The notes beneath the pieces were generated by a model. It was not told where the DNA came from. It searched no databases and saw only the letters and a program-made list of their open reading frames with translations. Positions 11,124 through 18,843 of a DNA stretch of 64,000 bases are shown one piece after another (the stretch's first letter is position 1; the number at the start of each line of letters is the position of its first letter). Origin of the DNA: Collinsella aerofaciens (GTDB lineage: Bacteria; Actinomycetota; Coriobacteriia; Coriobacteriales; Coriobacteriaceae); contig NZ_JADMWW010000003.1 of the NCBI RefSeq assembly GCF_015548375.1, positions 79,109 to 143,108 of the forward strand, in the 5' to 3' direction. A program made the translations under genes and the position numbers.

Positions 11124-11214
11124 GGAGGGGTGGCAGAGTGGTTGAATGCGGCGGTCTCGAAAACCGTTTGGCCTGTATAAGGTCACGAGGGTTCGAATCC
11201 CTCCTCCTCCGCCA
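11124..11214 (+). tRNA. tRNA-Ser (anticodon CGA)
   Basis: Class II tRNA of 91 bases with encoded CCA. Anticodon loop TCTCGAAAA region gives CGA, reading UCG. A long variable arm and the T loop GGTTCGAATCC are present. No separate promoter is obvious, so it may rely on read-through. Confidence 0.95.
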
Positions 11215-11225
11215 TTTTGGTTGAG

Positions 11226-11252
11226 AAAGCTCCCAAGAATGGGAGCTTTTTT
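11226..11252 (+). terminator. terminator after the second tRNA-Ser
   Basis: AAAGCTCCC / GGGAGCTTT stem with a short AAGAAT loop, followed by a T run. Confidence 0.88.
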
Positions 11253-11286
11253 GTTATCGAAATACGTCTCGATCCCACGCTTCCCC

Positions 11287-11364
11287 AAACATGTACGTCA
11301 CCCTCCAAAACCGACATTTTTCGACATCTTTGGAGGCTGACGTACACGTTTGGATTGAGCTCAC
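11287..11364 (+). repeat. palindromic repeat, copy 1 (bracketing the nuclease gene)
   Basis: A 78-base unit that is itself an inverted repeat (arms beginning ACATGTACGTCA.CCTCCAAA). A near-identical copy in opposite orientation lies at 12475-12551, including a shared outer flank (TGGATTGAGCTCAC). It lies just after the 3' end of the nuclease gene. It could also serve as that gene's terminator. Confidence 0.8.
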
Positions 11365-11374
11365 GGGAGCGGCA

Positions 11375-12382
11375 CTATTCGGAAGGTGCCTCCTCGTCTC
11401 GTATGCTTTTCCAGTTGCGGATAAGTGCCTTGCGTAGTTCGTTTTGTTTTCTCTGGTACCCGGTGTCGGTACAGCGAGGCATGCCGAGTGCTTCGCGAAT
11501 GTTGTTCATGGCGCGGTGAAAGGCGAGCTGACTACTGAACTGAGCCGAAGTGAGCGTAACGATTCGATATCCCATTTGGGAGAGAACGGCCTCTCGCTCC
11601 GCATCTGCTCCCTTGCGCTCGAGCTCATCGTGAAAACCGCCCTTATATTCGATACCGAGCGCCCTGCGCTTATAGGTCACGAGCGCATCGATTTTGAGTG
11701 TTCGAGCTTTGGCGCAATGCCAGAGACGTTGAGGGATCTCGAGCGGTTTGTTGAGTTCGATACCTCGGATGCCAACGCCGCCTTCGCTTGTTGGGAGCGA
11801 GAGGGCGATTGCCGAAGCGGTCTCCATAGGCGAGGCCGAGTGATCGTAGATGTGCCTGAGCGCAAGCCGTGCACGTGTGGCACCGGGTTTGCCGGGGTGC
11901 CGATCGAGCAGTTCGGTTATTTCATCCTTGGAGGTGGTGGCTGGTTGCTCGGTATAAGGGTCGGCGGGATTGAGCCTCATGCGATAATCGCCGCAAACTT
12001 CATAGCCATATTCGAGATATTCGATCCTATCCATCCACTCGGCAGCGAGCGCGAAGGTGAAGGCTTCGTCGGTGATGAAGATTCCGGGCGTCAACTCGTT
12101 AATATGCTCGTAGGGAAGATTTTGTCCAAGAATGTGGCAAACGACGCCTTTGGTACGAATTCGCTCAAATTCGAATACAACCGCGATATCGATAGTCTTA
12201 AGCATATCGGACGGAATGCCGCAGTCGGTAAGGGCCTGTCGTATGCGCGCAACACGTTGCTGGGTGGAGATGCCTTGTGCGCCTATCTGGTAGTCGTGCC
12301 GCGCAAGAGACTGAACCAAATTCTGGGGTGCATGATGGACAAGCCATGCGGTTTTATGCGAAATGAGAACAGGGGTATCCAT
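11375..12382 (-). CDS. AbiEi-like/DUF559-type protein with PD-(D/E)XK nuclease fold
   Basis: The 335-residue protein has a C-terminal Vsr/DUF559-like domain: D232, then GIEYKG with E245 and K247, then AEREAVLSQMGYRIVTLTSAQF, matching the D...ExK core of PD-(D/E)XK nucleases. The N terminus (ISHKTAWLVHH, later EYLEYGYEVCGDYR) resembles the family of actinobacterial proteins with an antitoxin/abortive-infection-like N-terminal part and a DUF559 tail; their function is not established. The ATG follows GAGAGG. The gene stands alone between two inverted copies of a 78-base palindromic repeat, suggesting a mobile or defence-related module. Confidence 0.8.
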   Translation of the reverse strand: MDTPVLISHKTAWLVHHAPQNLVQSLARHDYQIGAQGISTQQRVARIRQALTDCGIPSDMLKTIDIAVVFEFERIRTKGVVCHILGQNLPYEHINELTPGIFITDEAFTFALAAEWMDRIEYLEYGYEVCGDYRMRLNPADPYTEQPATTSKDEITELLDRHPGKPGATRARLALRHIYDHSASPMETASAIALSLPTSEGGVGIRGIELNKPLEIPQRLWHCAKARTLKIDALVTYKRRALGIEYKGGFHDELERKGADAEREAVLSQMGYRIVTLTSAQFSSQLAFHRAMNNIREALGMPRCTDTGYQRKQNELRKALIRNWKSIRDEEAPSE

Positions 12383-12474
12383 TGAGGGCCTCTCGCTCTG
12401 AGCCGGTATCCAACTCTTATGTCCGTTGAAGTGGGGAAATATACCGGATGTGAGTAAATCAACTCACTCATGCT

Positions 12475-12551
12475 GTGAGCTCAATCCAAACATGTACGTC
12501 AGCCTCCAAAGATGTCGGAAAATGTCGTTTTTGGAGGGTGACGTACATGTT
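12475..12551 (-). repeat. palindromic repeat, copy 2 (inverted relative to copy 1)
   Basis: The reverse complement of 11287-11364 with only a few differences; the inner part GATGTCGGAAAATGTCG matches base for base except one position. It lies about 95 bases upstream of the nuclease start. Confidence 0.8.
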
Positions 12552-12686
12552 CTGGACCCCTGGCATTCCAGCAACGCCATGCCCCCACCCAGTCCCGACC
12601 GTTTGCCGAGCAATAGGGTCGCAATCGGCGCCGAACATGTACTATGTACGGGCATTGTCCAAATCCGTAATCCAAAGGACCCCATC

Positions 12687-13376
12687 TTGCCCGTCGTCGC
12701 CGCTATGACCATTACCTCACATGCATCGGATGCCATGGTCGCCATTCCGTTTTGGCTCGAGATGTTCGCTGTTGTCGCTGCATCGATCTCGGGTGTGCTG
12801 GTTGCGCGCGAGCACAAGCTCGACCTGGTGGGCGCGGTCGCGCTCGCGGTGGTCTGCGGTCTGGGCGGCGGTCTCTTGCGCGACATGACGCTGCAGGTGG
12901 GCAACGTCTACATCCTCAACCAGCCGATGGCGCTGCCACTTTCCATTGCCACAGCAGCCATCATCTATATTTTCCCGGCAATCGTCGACAAACCCGAAAA
13001 ACTCATTCCCCTGCTCGACATCATCTCGGTCGGCATCTACGCCGCCACTGGAGCAGACAAGGCGCTGGTCTACGGCTTTGCGCCGGCGGTGTGCATCATG
13101 ATGGGCTTTTTCACCGCGGTGGGCGGCGGCATGTTGCGCGACGGCTTTATGGGCGTGGTTCCGGGCATTTTCCAACGTACTAACTTTTATGCCATCGCCG
13201 CCATCGCCGGATCGACAAGCTATGTGTGTCTCGTTACGAGCGGCATCATGAGCAATGTCGCCGCGCTGGTCGTATGCGTTGTCGTGACCATGGGTCTGCG
13301 CTGGCTCTCGCTGCGCTTTGATATCAAAAGCCCCACCGAAGAAGATATCGCGCGCTTCTTGCACCGTAAAAAGTAG
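12687..13376 (+). CDS. TRIC-type cation channel (UPF0126, YadS/YicG-like)
   Basis: Trimeric intracellular-type channel family; prokaryotic members conduct potassium. The 229-residue protein has seven predicted membrane segments built from two repeats, each with the GxGGGxxRD signature (GLGGGLLRDM and AVGGGMLRDG). I prefer the TTG at 12687, eight bases after AAAGGA; an ATG at 12705 has no site. An open frame continues upstream through the repeat but is not credible. It is one of few plus-strand genes on this arm. Confidence 0.88.
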   Translation: MPVVAAMTITSHASDAMVAIPFWLEMFAVVAASISGVLVAREHKLDLVGAVALAVVCGLGGGLLRDMTLQVGNVYILNQPMALPLSIATAAIIYIFPAIVDKPEKLIPLLDIISVGIYAATGADKALVYGFAPAVCIMMGFFTAVGGGMLRDGFMGVVPGIFQRTNFYAIAAIAGSTSYVCLVTSGIMSNVAALVVCVVVTMGLRWLSLRFDIKSPTEEDIARFLHRKK

Positions 13377-13445
13377 ACAGCACGGCACGACCCTTCGAAA
13401 TGCAACCGAGAGGTTCTTTTAGAGCGCCCACGCGTTGGGTACCCT

Positions 13446-13470
13446 GTTAGATATATGCCGAGTATCTAAC
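13446..13470 (+). promoter_or_regulatory. inverted repeat before the bactofilin-like gene
   Basis: GTTAGATA, nine bases, TATCTAAC: a perfect eight-base inverted repeat directly before the ribosome site of the gene starting at 13483. Either an operator or an RNA hairpin; no binding protein can be named. Confidence 0.45.
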
Positions 13471-13482
13471 GAAGGATTCACT

Positions 13483-14628
13483 ATGCCCTGCAATCAATTC
13501 CCGTTGACCCAGCGCCGTAAAGCATGGGGCCGCATCACCATCCTATTCGCGCTCATCGCGCTGGCGATCACCGTGCTTCCCACGGCGTCGTTCGCCGGCA
13601 CGGACACCGCAGGCAACGTACTTGCGACCGACAATGACGCCAATCCGTCCGGCGTTGAGGGTGACCTGTACTGGGCCGGTCAGGCCCTCAACTTGGATGA
13701 TGTGTCCATCGACCGCGATATCATCGCCGCGGGCGATACCCTCTCTATCCGCGACTGCACGGTGGGTGGCGCCGTCCGCTTGGCGGCACGCACTATCGAT
13801 ATCGCCAAGACCACGGTTGACGGCAGCGTTACGGTTGCCGGCCAGCACATCGTCCTCAACACCGATAGCACTGCCAGTTGCTTCTACGCAGTGGGCGAGA
13901 CGGTCGCCCTGCGCGGCTCCGTCAAGTCGGCAGCGCTCGCGGGCGACACGGTGACTATCGACGGCACGGTCAATGGCGATGTCGAGGTTTGGGCCGACAA
14001 GCTCATCCTGGGCAAGAACGCCCACATCACCGGCACCGTGAACGCGCACGTCTCCGAGGACCCCGAGCGTGCCGCAGGCGCCGAGGTAGGCGCGCTCAAG
14101 ATCGAGCGCACCGAGAACGAGGATACTTCCACCGTTAACGATGTCATCGGCGGTATCGTCGCCGCGGCACTCTCGACCTGCTTTGTCGCTCTGCTGCTCG
14201 AGCTCGTCTTTCCGCGCGCGACCGCCAGCGCCGCCGGCATGCTCCACCAGCGCCCCATGCCCCTGTGGGTGAGCGGTCTTCTGAGCACGATTGCTATCGT
14301 CCCCGCCGTCCTACTGCTGATTATCTCTATCGCTGGTCTGTCGCTTGCCGGAGCCCTCTTGTGCGGCGTTATCGGCATCGCGTTGGTGTCGAGTGCCTTT
14401 GCGGGGTGTGCGATCGCCCGCATGGTCGGACACAGCCAGAACCGTTACGCCATGGCGGCCGTAGGTGGCATCGCCGCGGGCGCGCTTACGGCAATCCCCC
14501 TCGTAGGTGATTTCATCAGCGGCGTGACCTTCGTCTTTACACTCGGCTACATCATCCAGATCATCTGGCGCAACGCCCACCTCAAACCGCAGCAGCCGGC
14601 TAACACGCCAGGACTCCCCACCGCTTAG
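13483..14628 (+). CDS. secreted/membrane bactofilin-like polymer-forming protein
   Basis: The 381-residue protein starts with a signal-like hydrophobic segment (about 18-38, ending ASFA). Residues about 55-190 form repeated short beta turns of the type DGSVTVAG, GDTVTIDGTVNGDVEVWAD, typical of bactofilin (polymer-forming cytoskeletal) domains. After a polar spacer come about four membrane segments (about 225-365). Bacteria carry such fusions of unknown role at the envelope. The ATG follows GAAGGA with good spacing. The gene is monocistronic. Confidence 0.8.
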   Translation: MPCNQFPLTQRRKAWGRITILFALIALAITVLPTASFAGTDTAGNVLATDNDANPSGVEGDLYWAGQALNLDDVSIDRDIIAAGDTLSIRDCTVGGAVRLAARTIDIAKTTVDGSVTVAGQHIVLNTDSTASCFYAVGETVALRGSVKSAALAGDTVTIDGTVNGDVEVWADKLILGKNAHITGTVNAHVSEDPERAAGAEVGALKIERTENEDTSTVNDVIGGIVAAALSTCFVALLLELVFPRATASAAGMLHQRPMPLWVSGLLSTIAIVPAVLLLIISIAGLSLAGALLCGVIGIALVSSAFAGCAIARMVGHSQNRYAMAAVGGIAAGALTAIPLVGDFISGVTFVFTLGYIIQIIWRNAHLKPQQPANTPGLPTA

Positions 14629-14635
14629 CCGCCAA

Positions 14636-14668
14636 CCACCATAAAGGGGCCAGGCACCTTTGTGGTGG
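14636..14668 (+). terminator. hairpin after the bactofilin-like gene
   Basis: Twelve-base arms (CCACCATAAAGG and complement with one mismatch) around a nine-base loop. No T run follows, so it may be a weak terminator or a repeat element carrying the AAAGGTGCCTGGCCCCTTT-type motif. Confidence 0.45.
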
Positions 14669-14694
14669 TGCAGACCAGCTCAGTCCCTGTGCAC

Positions 14695-14729
14695 AAAAAG
14701 GGCGCCGACCATTGCGGTCGACGCCCTTT
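14695..14729 (-). terminator. Rho-independent terminator of typA
   Basis: Strong GC stem (AAAGGGCGTCGACC pairing with GGTCGGCGCCCTTT, one mismatch) with T run on the minus strand, 28 bases after the typA stop. Confidence 0.85.
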
Positions 14730-14756
14730 CTTATTGGCGGTTATAAGCCCCAGTGC

Positions 14757-16595
14757 TTATTTGTTGACCTGACCGGCGCGGACAGCAGCCTTCTTACGGT
14801 CGGTGGCGTTGAGCAGACGCTTGCGCAGGCGGATGTTCTTGGGAGTGATCTCCACCAGCTCGTCGTCGGCAATGTACTCCAGCGCCTCCTCCAGCGAGAA
14901 GGTGCGAGGCGGCACCAGCTGGACGGAGATATCGGAGGTAGAGGAACGCTGGTTGCCCAGGTTCTTGGTACGGGCGATGTTGACGACCATGTCGCCAGCC
15001 TTGCTGCGCTCGCCCACGATCATGCCCTCGTAGCACTCGGTGCCCGGCTCAACAAACAGCTGGCCGCGCTCCTGCAGCGTACCCAGAGCGTAGGCAACGG
15101 CCTTCTCGGTGGTCATGGAGATCATGGCGCCGTTCTGACGGTTGCCGATCTCGCCGGCGTAGGGGCCGTACTCCAGGAAGGTGTGGTAGAACACGCCCTC
15201 GCCGTGAGTGACGTTCATGATGCGGTTCTTAAGACCCATGATGCCGCGGGTCGGGATCTTAAACTCGAGGTGCGTCACGATGCCCGAGGTATCCATGCTC
15301 GTCATGATGCCGCCGGAGGTACCGAAGACCTCAACGACCTTGCCCGAGTACTCGTCCGGGCACTCGACGACGGCCTGCTCGACGGGCTCCATCTTGTTGC
15401 CGTTCTCGTCCTTCTTAAACAGAACGCGGGGACGGCCGACCTGGAACTCAAAGCCCTCGCGGCGCATGGACTCCATCAGGACGGACAGGTGCAGAATGCC
15501 GCGACCCGAGACCTCGACGCCGCTCTTGTCCTCGAGCTCCTCGATCTTCATGGTCACGTTGTTCTCGGCCTCGTTGAACAGGCGCTCCTTGAGCTGACGG
15601 GCGCCCACGATGTCGCCGTCGCGACCGACGAGCGGGGAGGTCGAAGCCTCAAAGACGATGGACAGGGTCGGCGGGTCAATCTCGATGGGCTCGAGCTCGA
15701 CGGGGTTCTCGGGATCGGTGTAGACATCGCCGATATCGGTGCGGTCGATGCCCACGACGGCGGCGATGTCACCGGCGCCGACTTCCTGGCACTCGGTGCG
15801 GCCCAGGTAGTCGAAGGTAAAGAGCTGCTTGACGGTAGAGGTGGCGCTGGAGCCGTCGTTCTTGACAACCAGGATCTGGTCGCCCTGGTGGATGGTGCCG
15901 GAGTACACGCGACCGATGCCGATACGGCCAACGAAGTTGGAGTGGTCGATGGTCACGCACTGCATGGCCAGCGGGGCGTTCTCGTCAACCTCGGGCGCGG
16001 GCATATCGTCGATGATCATGTCGAGCAGCGGGTACATGTCCATGTTGCCGTCGTTGGGGTCAAGGCGGGCAAAGCCATTCATGGCGCTGGCGTAGACCAC
16101 GTGCTCCATGGCGAACTCAAGCTGGTCGTCGGTGGCACCCAGGTCGGCCATGAGGTCCAGGCAGTCGTTGTAGGCCTTCTCGGGGTTTGCGCCCGGACGA
16201 TCGATCTTGTTGATGACGATCATGATCTTAAGGCCGGTGTCGATAGCGTGACGCAGCACGAAGCGGGTCTGGGGCATGGGGCCCTCAAAAGCGTCGACCA
16301 GCAGCAGGGCGCCGTCGGCCATACGCAGCACGCGCTCGACCTCGCCGCCAAAGTCGGCGTGGCCCGGGGTGTCGATGACGTTGATCTTAACGTCCTTGTA
16401 CTCGATAGAGATGTTCTTGGCGAGAATCGTAATGCCGCGCTCGCGCTCCTGGTCGTTAGAGTCCAGGACGCGGTCCTCGACCTGCTGGTTGGCACGGAAG
16501 GCGTCCGTGGCACGCAGGAGCTTGTCGACCATCGTCGTCTTGCCGTGATCGACGTGGGCGATGATGGCGATGTTCCTCAGATTGTCTACGCGCAT
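14757..16595 (-). CDS. typA: ribosome-associated GTPase TypA/BipA
   Basis: TypA is an elongation-factor-like GTPase that assists 50S assembly and stress or cold adaptation. The 612-residue protein has G1 [10 protein letters not shown]2 region RERGITI, G3 [12 protein letters not shown] and G4 NKIDRPGA, followed by domains II, III, V and the TypA-specific C terminus. The length is normal. The gene is monocistronic with its own terminator. Confidence 0.97.
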   Translation of the reverse strand: MRVDNLRNIAIIAHVDHGKTTMVDKLLRATDAFRANQQVEDRVLDSNDQERERGITILAKNISIEYKDVKINVIDTPGHADFGGEVERVLRMADGALLLVDAFEGPMPQTRFVLRHAIDTGLKIMIVINKIDRPGANPEKAYNDCLDLMADLGATDDQLEFAMEHVVYASAMNGFARLDPNDGNMDMYPLLDMIIDDMPAPEVDENAPLAMQCVTIDHSNFVGRIGIGRVYSGTIHQGDQILVVKNDGSSATSTVKQLFTFDYLGRTECQEVGAGDIAAVVGIDRTDIGDVYTDPENPVELEPIEIDPPTLSIVFEASTSPLVGRDGDIVGARQLKERLFNEAENNVTMKIEELEDKSGVEVSGRGILHLSVLMESMRREGFEFQVGRPRVLFKKDENGNKMEPVEQAVVECPDEYSGKVVEVFGTSGGIMTSMDTSGIVTHLEFKIPTRGIMGLKNRIMNVTHGEGVFYHTFLEYGPYAGEIGNRQNGAMISMTTEKAVAYALGTLQERGQLFVEPGTECYEGMIVGERSKAGDMVVNIARTKNLGNQRSSTSDISVQLVPPRTFSLEEALEYIADDELVEITPKNIRLRKRLLNATDRKKAAVRAGQVNK

Positions 16596-16712
16596 GTAGT
16601 TCCCCTATCTTCTATCCATATACAAACGGCACGCGTATGCGACCCGCCCAGCAATGCAACGCTCAGCGGGAATATTGAGCCTTTTACCGAAAACTCGTTT
16701 ATTTTAGCGATT

Positions 16713-17162
16713 TTAGATAAGAGGGGTTTCCTCACCTGCAGGTTCAGGGTCGCTCCACATAAAACCATCGCCGGCACCCATGCCCTCATACAGCACATAT
16801 GCCGAAAAACCGCTCTCGAGCGTGGTTTCGAAGAAGCTCACGAGCAGGGCGTCATGGTAGCCGCCATCGATCTCGACACAACCGGTGTAGCCGATGGCGT
16901 AACGGGCGATGCGGCCCAGACCCTCGTCCTTAAGGCCCATCTTGTGCTCGGAGATAAAGTTGGTGGCCGCCTCCAGGCACGCCTCTTCGCCGTCCTCGTC
17001 GAGCGCCGCCAGATATCGGTTGGAAGCAGCGTCCTCGATTGCCACGACCACGCCCGGGTTCTCGCCCGCGGCCAGGTCGTCCAAGAAGGCGCCGATCAGA
17101 TCGCACACCATGGCGTCGAGCTCGGCGGAGACGTTACCGGCGTCCTGCATATCCTGTGCCAT
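16713..17162 (-). CDS. hypothetical protein, 149 residues
   Basis: I do not recognise it. The protein is acidic, without signal peptide or membrane segment; composition and predicted alternation of helix and strand suggest a small soluble alpha/beta fold. It starts ATGGCACAGGAT and is the third gene of a likely three-gene minus-strand unit (bifunctional nuclease, small membrane protein, this). The gap to the preceding gene is about 30 bases. No function can be assigned. Confidence 0.7.
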   Translation of the reverse strand: MAQDMQDAGNVSAELDAMVCDLIGAFLDDLAAGENPGVVVAIEDAASNRYLAALDEDGEEACLEAATNFISEHKMGLKDEGLGRIARYAIGYTGCVEIDGGYHDALLVSFFETTLESGFSAYVLYEGMGAGDGFMWSDPEPAGEETPLI

Positions 17163-17192
17163 CTTTAGACCTTCCCATCGAGTCCGGCGTCG

Positions 17193-17582
17193 TTACAGTT
17201 CCTGTGCCTCGGCGGCGATCTTAGCGGCAGCGTCACGGGCGCGCATCATATCCATCGCGCGCTTGTCGAGCACCTTGATCTGACTAGTCAGCATTACCGC
17301 GTCGACCACACCCCAGATCACCAGGCCCGTAGAGATCGAAAACCCAAGCGCACCAACTGTACCACGAAGGCGCGAGCAGATTGCCGCGACAAGGACGGAG
17401 ATGACAACCATCTTGATAAACGAGCCGCGGCGTTCACGAAGCGTGCGGGCCTGCGTCACATAGGCAATGCGAGCCGCCTCGGATGCCTCCGAGCGCATCT
17501 GGGCTTCACGCGCGATAGCCGCTGCCTCGGCAGACATGCCGCCGGCCATCAGCGAACGCTCCGCAACCTGGCCGCCCCGCAT
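17193..17582 (-). CDS. hypothetical small membrane protein
   Basis: 129 residues. A basic, alanine-rich helical N-terminal part (about 1-50) precedes two hydrophobic segments (about 55-70 and 76-96), then an amphipathic C-terminal helix. No family recognised. Its ATG directly follows the TAA of the bifunctional nuclease gene (TAAATG), which implies translational coupling. Confidence 0.68.
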   Translation of the reverse strand: MRGGQVAERSLMAGGMSAEAAAIAREAQMRSEASEAARIAYVTQARTLRERRGSFIKMVVISVLVAAICSRLRGTVGALGFSISTGLVIWGVVDAVMLTSQIKVLDKRAMDMMRARDAAAKIAAEAQEL

Positions 17583-18083
17583 TTAGAAATCATCGGGGGA
17601 AAGCGTATGGACGAACTCGTCGAACTTCTCGAACTCTTGCTCGTCGTCGACTTCCTCGGCATGGGTAGAAACAGTGCCCAGGCGATTCATGATGTCGTCT
17701 TCCACAAACATGGGGGCATTGCTGCGCACGGCAAGGGCAATGGCATCACTGGGACGGGCGTCGATCTTGCGCTCGTCACCATCGGCCAGTACGACGATCG
17801 TCGCGTAGAACACCGGCGGCTCGGCGCGAACGATCTCGATGCGCTCGAGCTTGGCGCCCAGGGCGCTAACAGTATCGAGCAGCAGGTCATGGGTAATCGG
17901 GCGCTCGGCGCGGCCGCTATCGATGCCACGGCTAATGGCAGCAGCCTCAAACGAACCAGTCTGAATGGAAAGGGAACGCAACGGCGCGGGCGAGTCCGAT
18001 TTGCTGCAGCGCTCGCGAAGCACGATAAGCGATGGCACGGGACCGGCGGCCATGACGATGGTCTCTATGTCGACACGAACCAT
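17583..18083 (-). CDS. bifunctional nuclease family protein (DUF151)
   Basis: Members of this family have DNase and RNase activity in plants and a bacterial structure is known; the bacterial role is unclear. The 166-residue protein begins MVRVDIETIVMA and contains PITHDLLLDTVSALGAKLE and KIDARPSDAIALAVR, the characteristic conserved block, then an acidic tail. The ATG at 18083 follows GGAGGTG; the longer frame has no site. It is the first gene of the three-gene unit. Confidence 0.88.
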   Translation of the reverse strand: MVRVDIETIVMAAGPVPSLIVLRERCSKSDSPAPLRSLSIQTGSFEAAAISRGIDSGRAERPITHDLLLDTVSALGAKLERIEIVRAEPPVFYATIVVLADGDERKIDARPSDAIALAVRSNAPMFVEDDIMNRLGTVSTHAEEVDDEQEFEKFDEFVHTLSPDDF

Positions 18084-18198
18084 GGAACACCTCCGGTACG
18101 TAGCGGTTAACACGCGGCAGGGTTGCCGCATTGAATAGCTATACTACCCAATCTTTCGCACAGCACACAAAACCAAAATGAGATTTATCGCAAACAAG

Positions 18199-18228
18199 AA
18201 AAAAGCCCCGAGGCAACGCCTCAGGGCT
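18199..18228 (-). terminator. terminator of the tRNA-Ala/tRNA-Ile transcript
   Basis: Eleven-base stem (AGCCCTGAGGC with AGCCCCGAGGC-type pairing) and a three-base loop, followed by TTTTTTC on the minus strand. Confidence 0.85.
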
Positions 18229-18242
18229 CTTCACAGTTTTGA

Positions 18243-18319
18243 TGGTGGACCTGACAAGATTCGAACTTGTGACCTCCCGGTTATCAGCCGGACGCTCTAA
18301 CCAACTGAGCTACAGGTCC
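18243..18319 (-). tRNA. tRNA-Ile (anticodon GAT), copy A
   Basis: 77 bases including CCA. Begins GGACCTGTAGCTCAG; anticodon loop CTGATAA. Identical to the copy at 18467-18543. It follows tRNA-Ala in the same transcript. Confidence 0.96.
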
Positions 18320-18323
18320 ATCA

Positions 18324-18399
18324 TGGTGGAGGTTAGGGGGATCGAACCCCTGACCTCAGGCTTGCAAAGCCCGCGCTCTCCCAGCTGAGCTAAACCCCC
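18324..18399 (-). tRNA. tRNA-Ala (anticodon TGC)
   Basis: 76 bases with CCA. Begins GGGGGTTTAGCTCAG; anticodon loop TTTGCAA. Lies between two tRNA-Ile genes, outside an rRNA operon. Confidence 0.96.
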
Positions 18400-18410
18400 A
18401 CGGAGACAGT

Positions 18411-18455
18411 AATAAACACCCCAGCGGCGACTCGGCTCTCGCTGGGGTGTTTATT
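18411..18455 (-). terminator. strong hairpin between tRNA-Ile copy B and tRNA-Ala
   Basis: Sixteen-base perfect arms (AATAAACACCCCAGCG) with a 13-base loop. The AT ends make it function in either direction. It separates tRNA-Ile copy B from the downstream pair. Confidence 0.8.
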
Positions 18456-18466
18456 GCGAAAGAAAG

Positions 18467-18543
18467 TGGTGGACCTGACAAGATTCGAACTTGTGACCTC
18501 CCGGTTATCAGCCGGACGCTCTAACCAACTGAGCTACAGGTCC
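18467..18543 (-). tRNA. tRNA-Ile (anticodon GAT), copy B
   Basis: Identical in sequence to copy A, with CCA. First gene after a good promoter. Confidence 0.96.
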
Positions 18544-18557
18544 ATCGCGCAAGGGAT

Positions 18558-18587
18558 ATATTAGACGAGTCGTTACGCGCGCGTCAA
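18558..18587 (-). promoter_or_regulatory. promoter of the tRNA cluster
   Basis: Minus strand: TTGACG (18582-18587), 18-base spacer, TAATAT (18558-18563), ending 14 bases before tRNA-Ile copy B. Confidence 0.72.
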
Positions 18588-18614
18588 CAACTTTTTTGAA
18601 AATCTTTGGAGGGG

Positions 18615-18750
18615 TTCGCCCCGGCCGCCCGGCGGCATATGAAGTCGCCTGCTCAGACAGCCCTGACTCGCACGGAGAGCACATTAAGTGCTCTCCGGCT
18701 CGTGCGGAACTCGCGATCGACTTCATATGCCGCCGGGCGGCCGGGGCGAA
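18615..18750. repeat. long inverted repeat with nested hairpin downstream of gyrA
   Basis: 33-base arms at 18615-18647 and 18718-18750 are perfect complements (ends TTCGCCCCGGCC / GGCCGGGGCGAA). Between them lies a second hairpin with GGAGAGCAC / GTGCTCTCC arms (18674-18696), flanked by more pairing (GCAC/GTGC). Weaker pairing extends outward to about 18591 and 18777 (CTTTTTTGAAAA). It could be a terminator complex after gyrA, a structured RNA or a miniature mobile repeat. Confidence 0.8.
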
Positions 18751-18843
18751 CGCGGGTCCCTAGGTTTTCAAAAAAGCGGTCGGCGCGCAGGTGCGCCGAC
18801 CGCCGATATATGGGGTCTGATGTTTTTGACCGGAGAGGACTAC

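Noticed and set aside
12426..12686. In-frame extension of the TRIC channel gene upstream
   Set aside because: It runs through the palindromic repeat and has no ribosome site; the family starts near 12687-12705.
14712..17168. Long plus-strand open frame opposite typA
   Set aside because: Antisense shadow of typA and its neighbours; composition lacks recognisable motifs.
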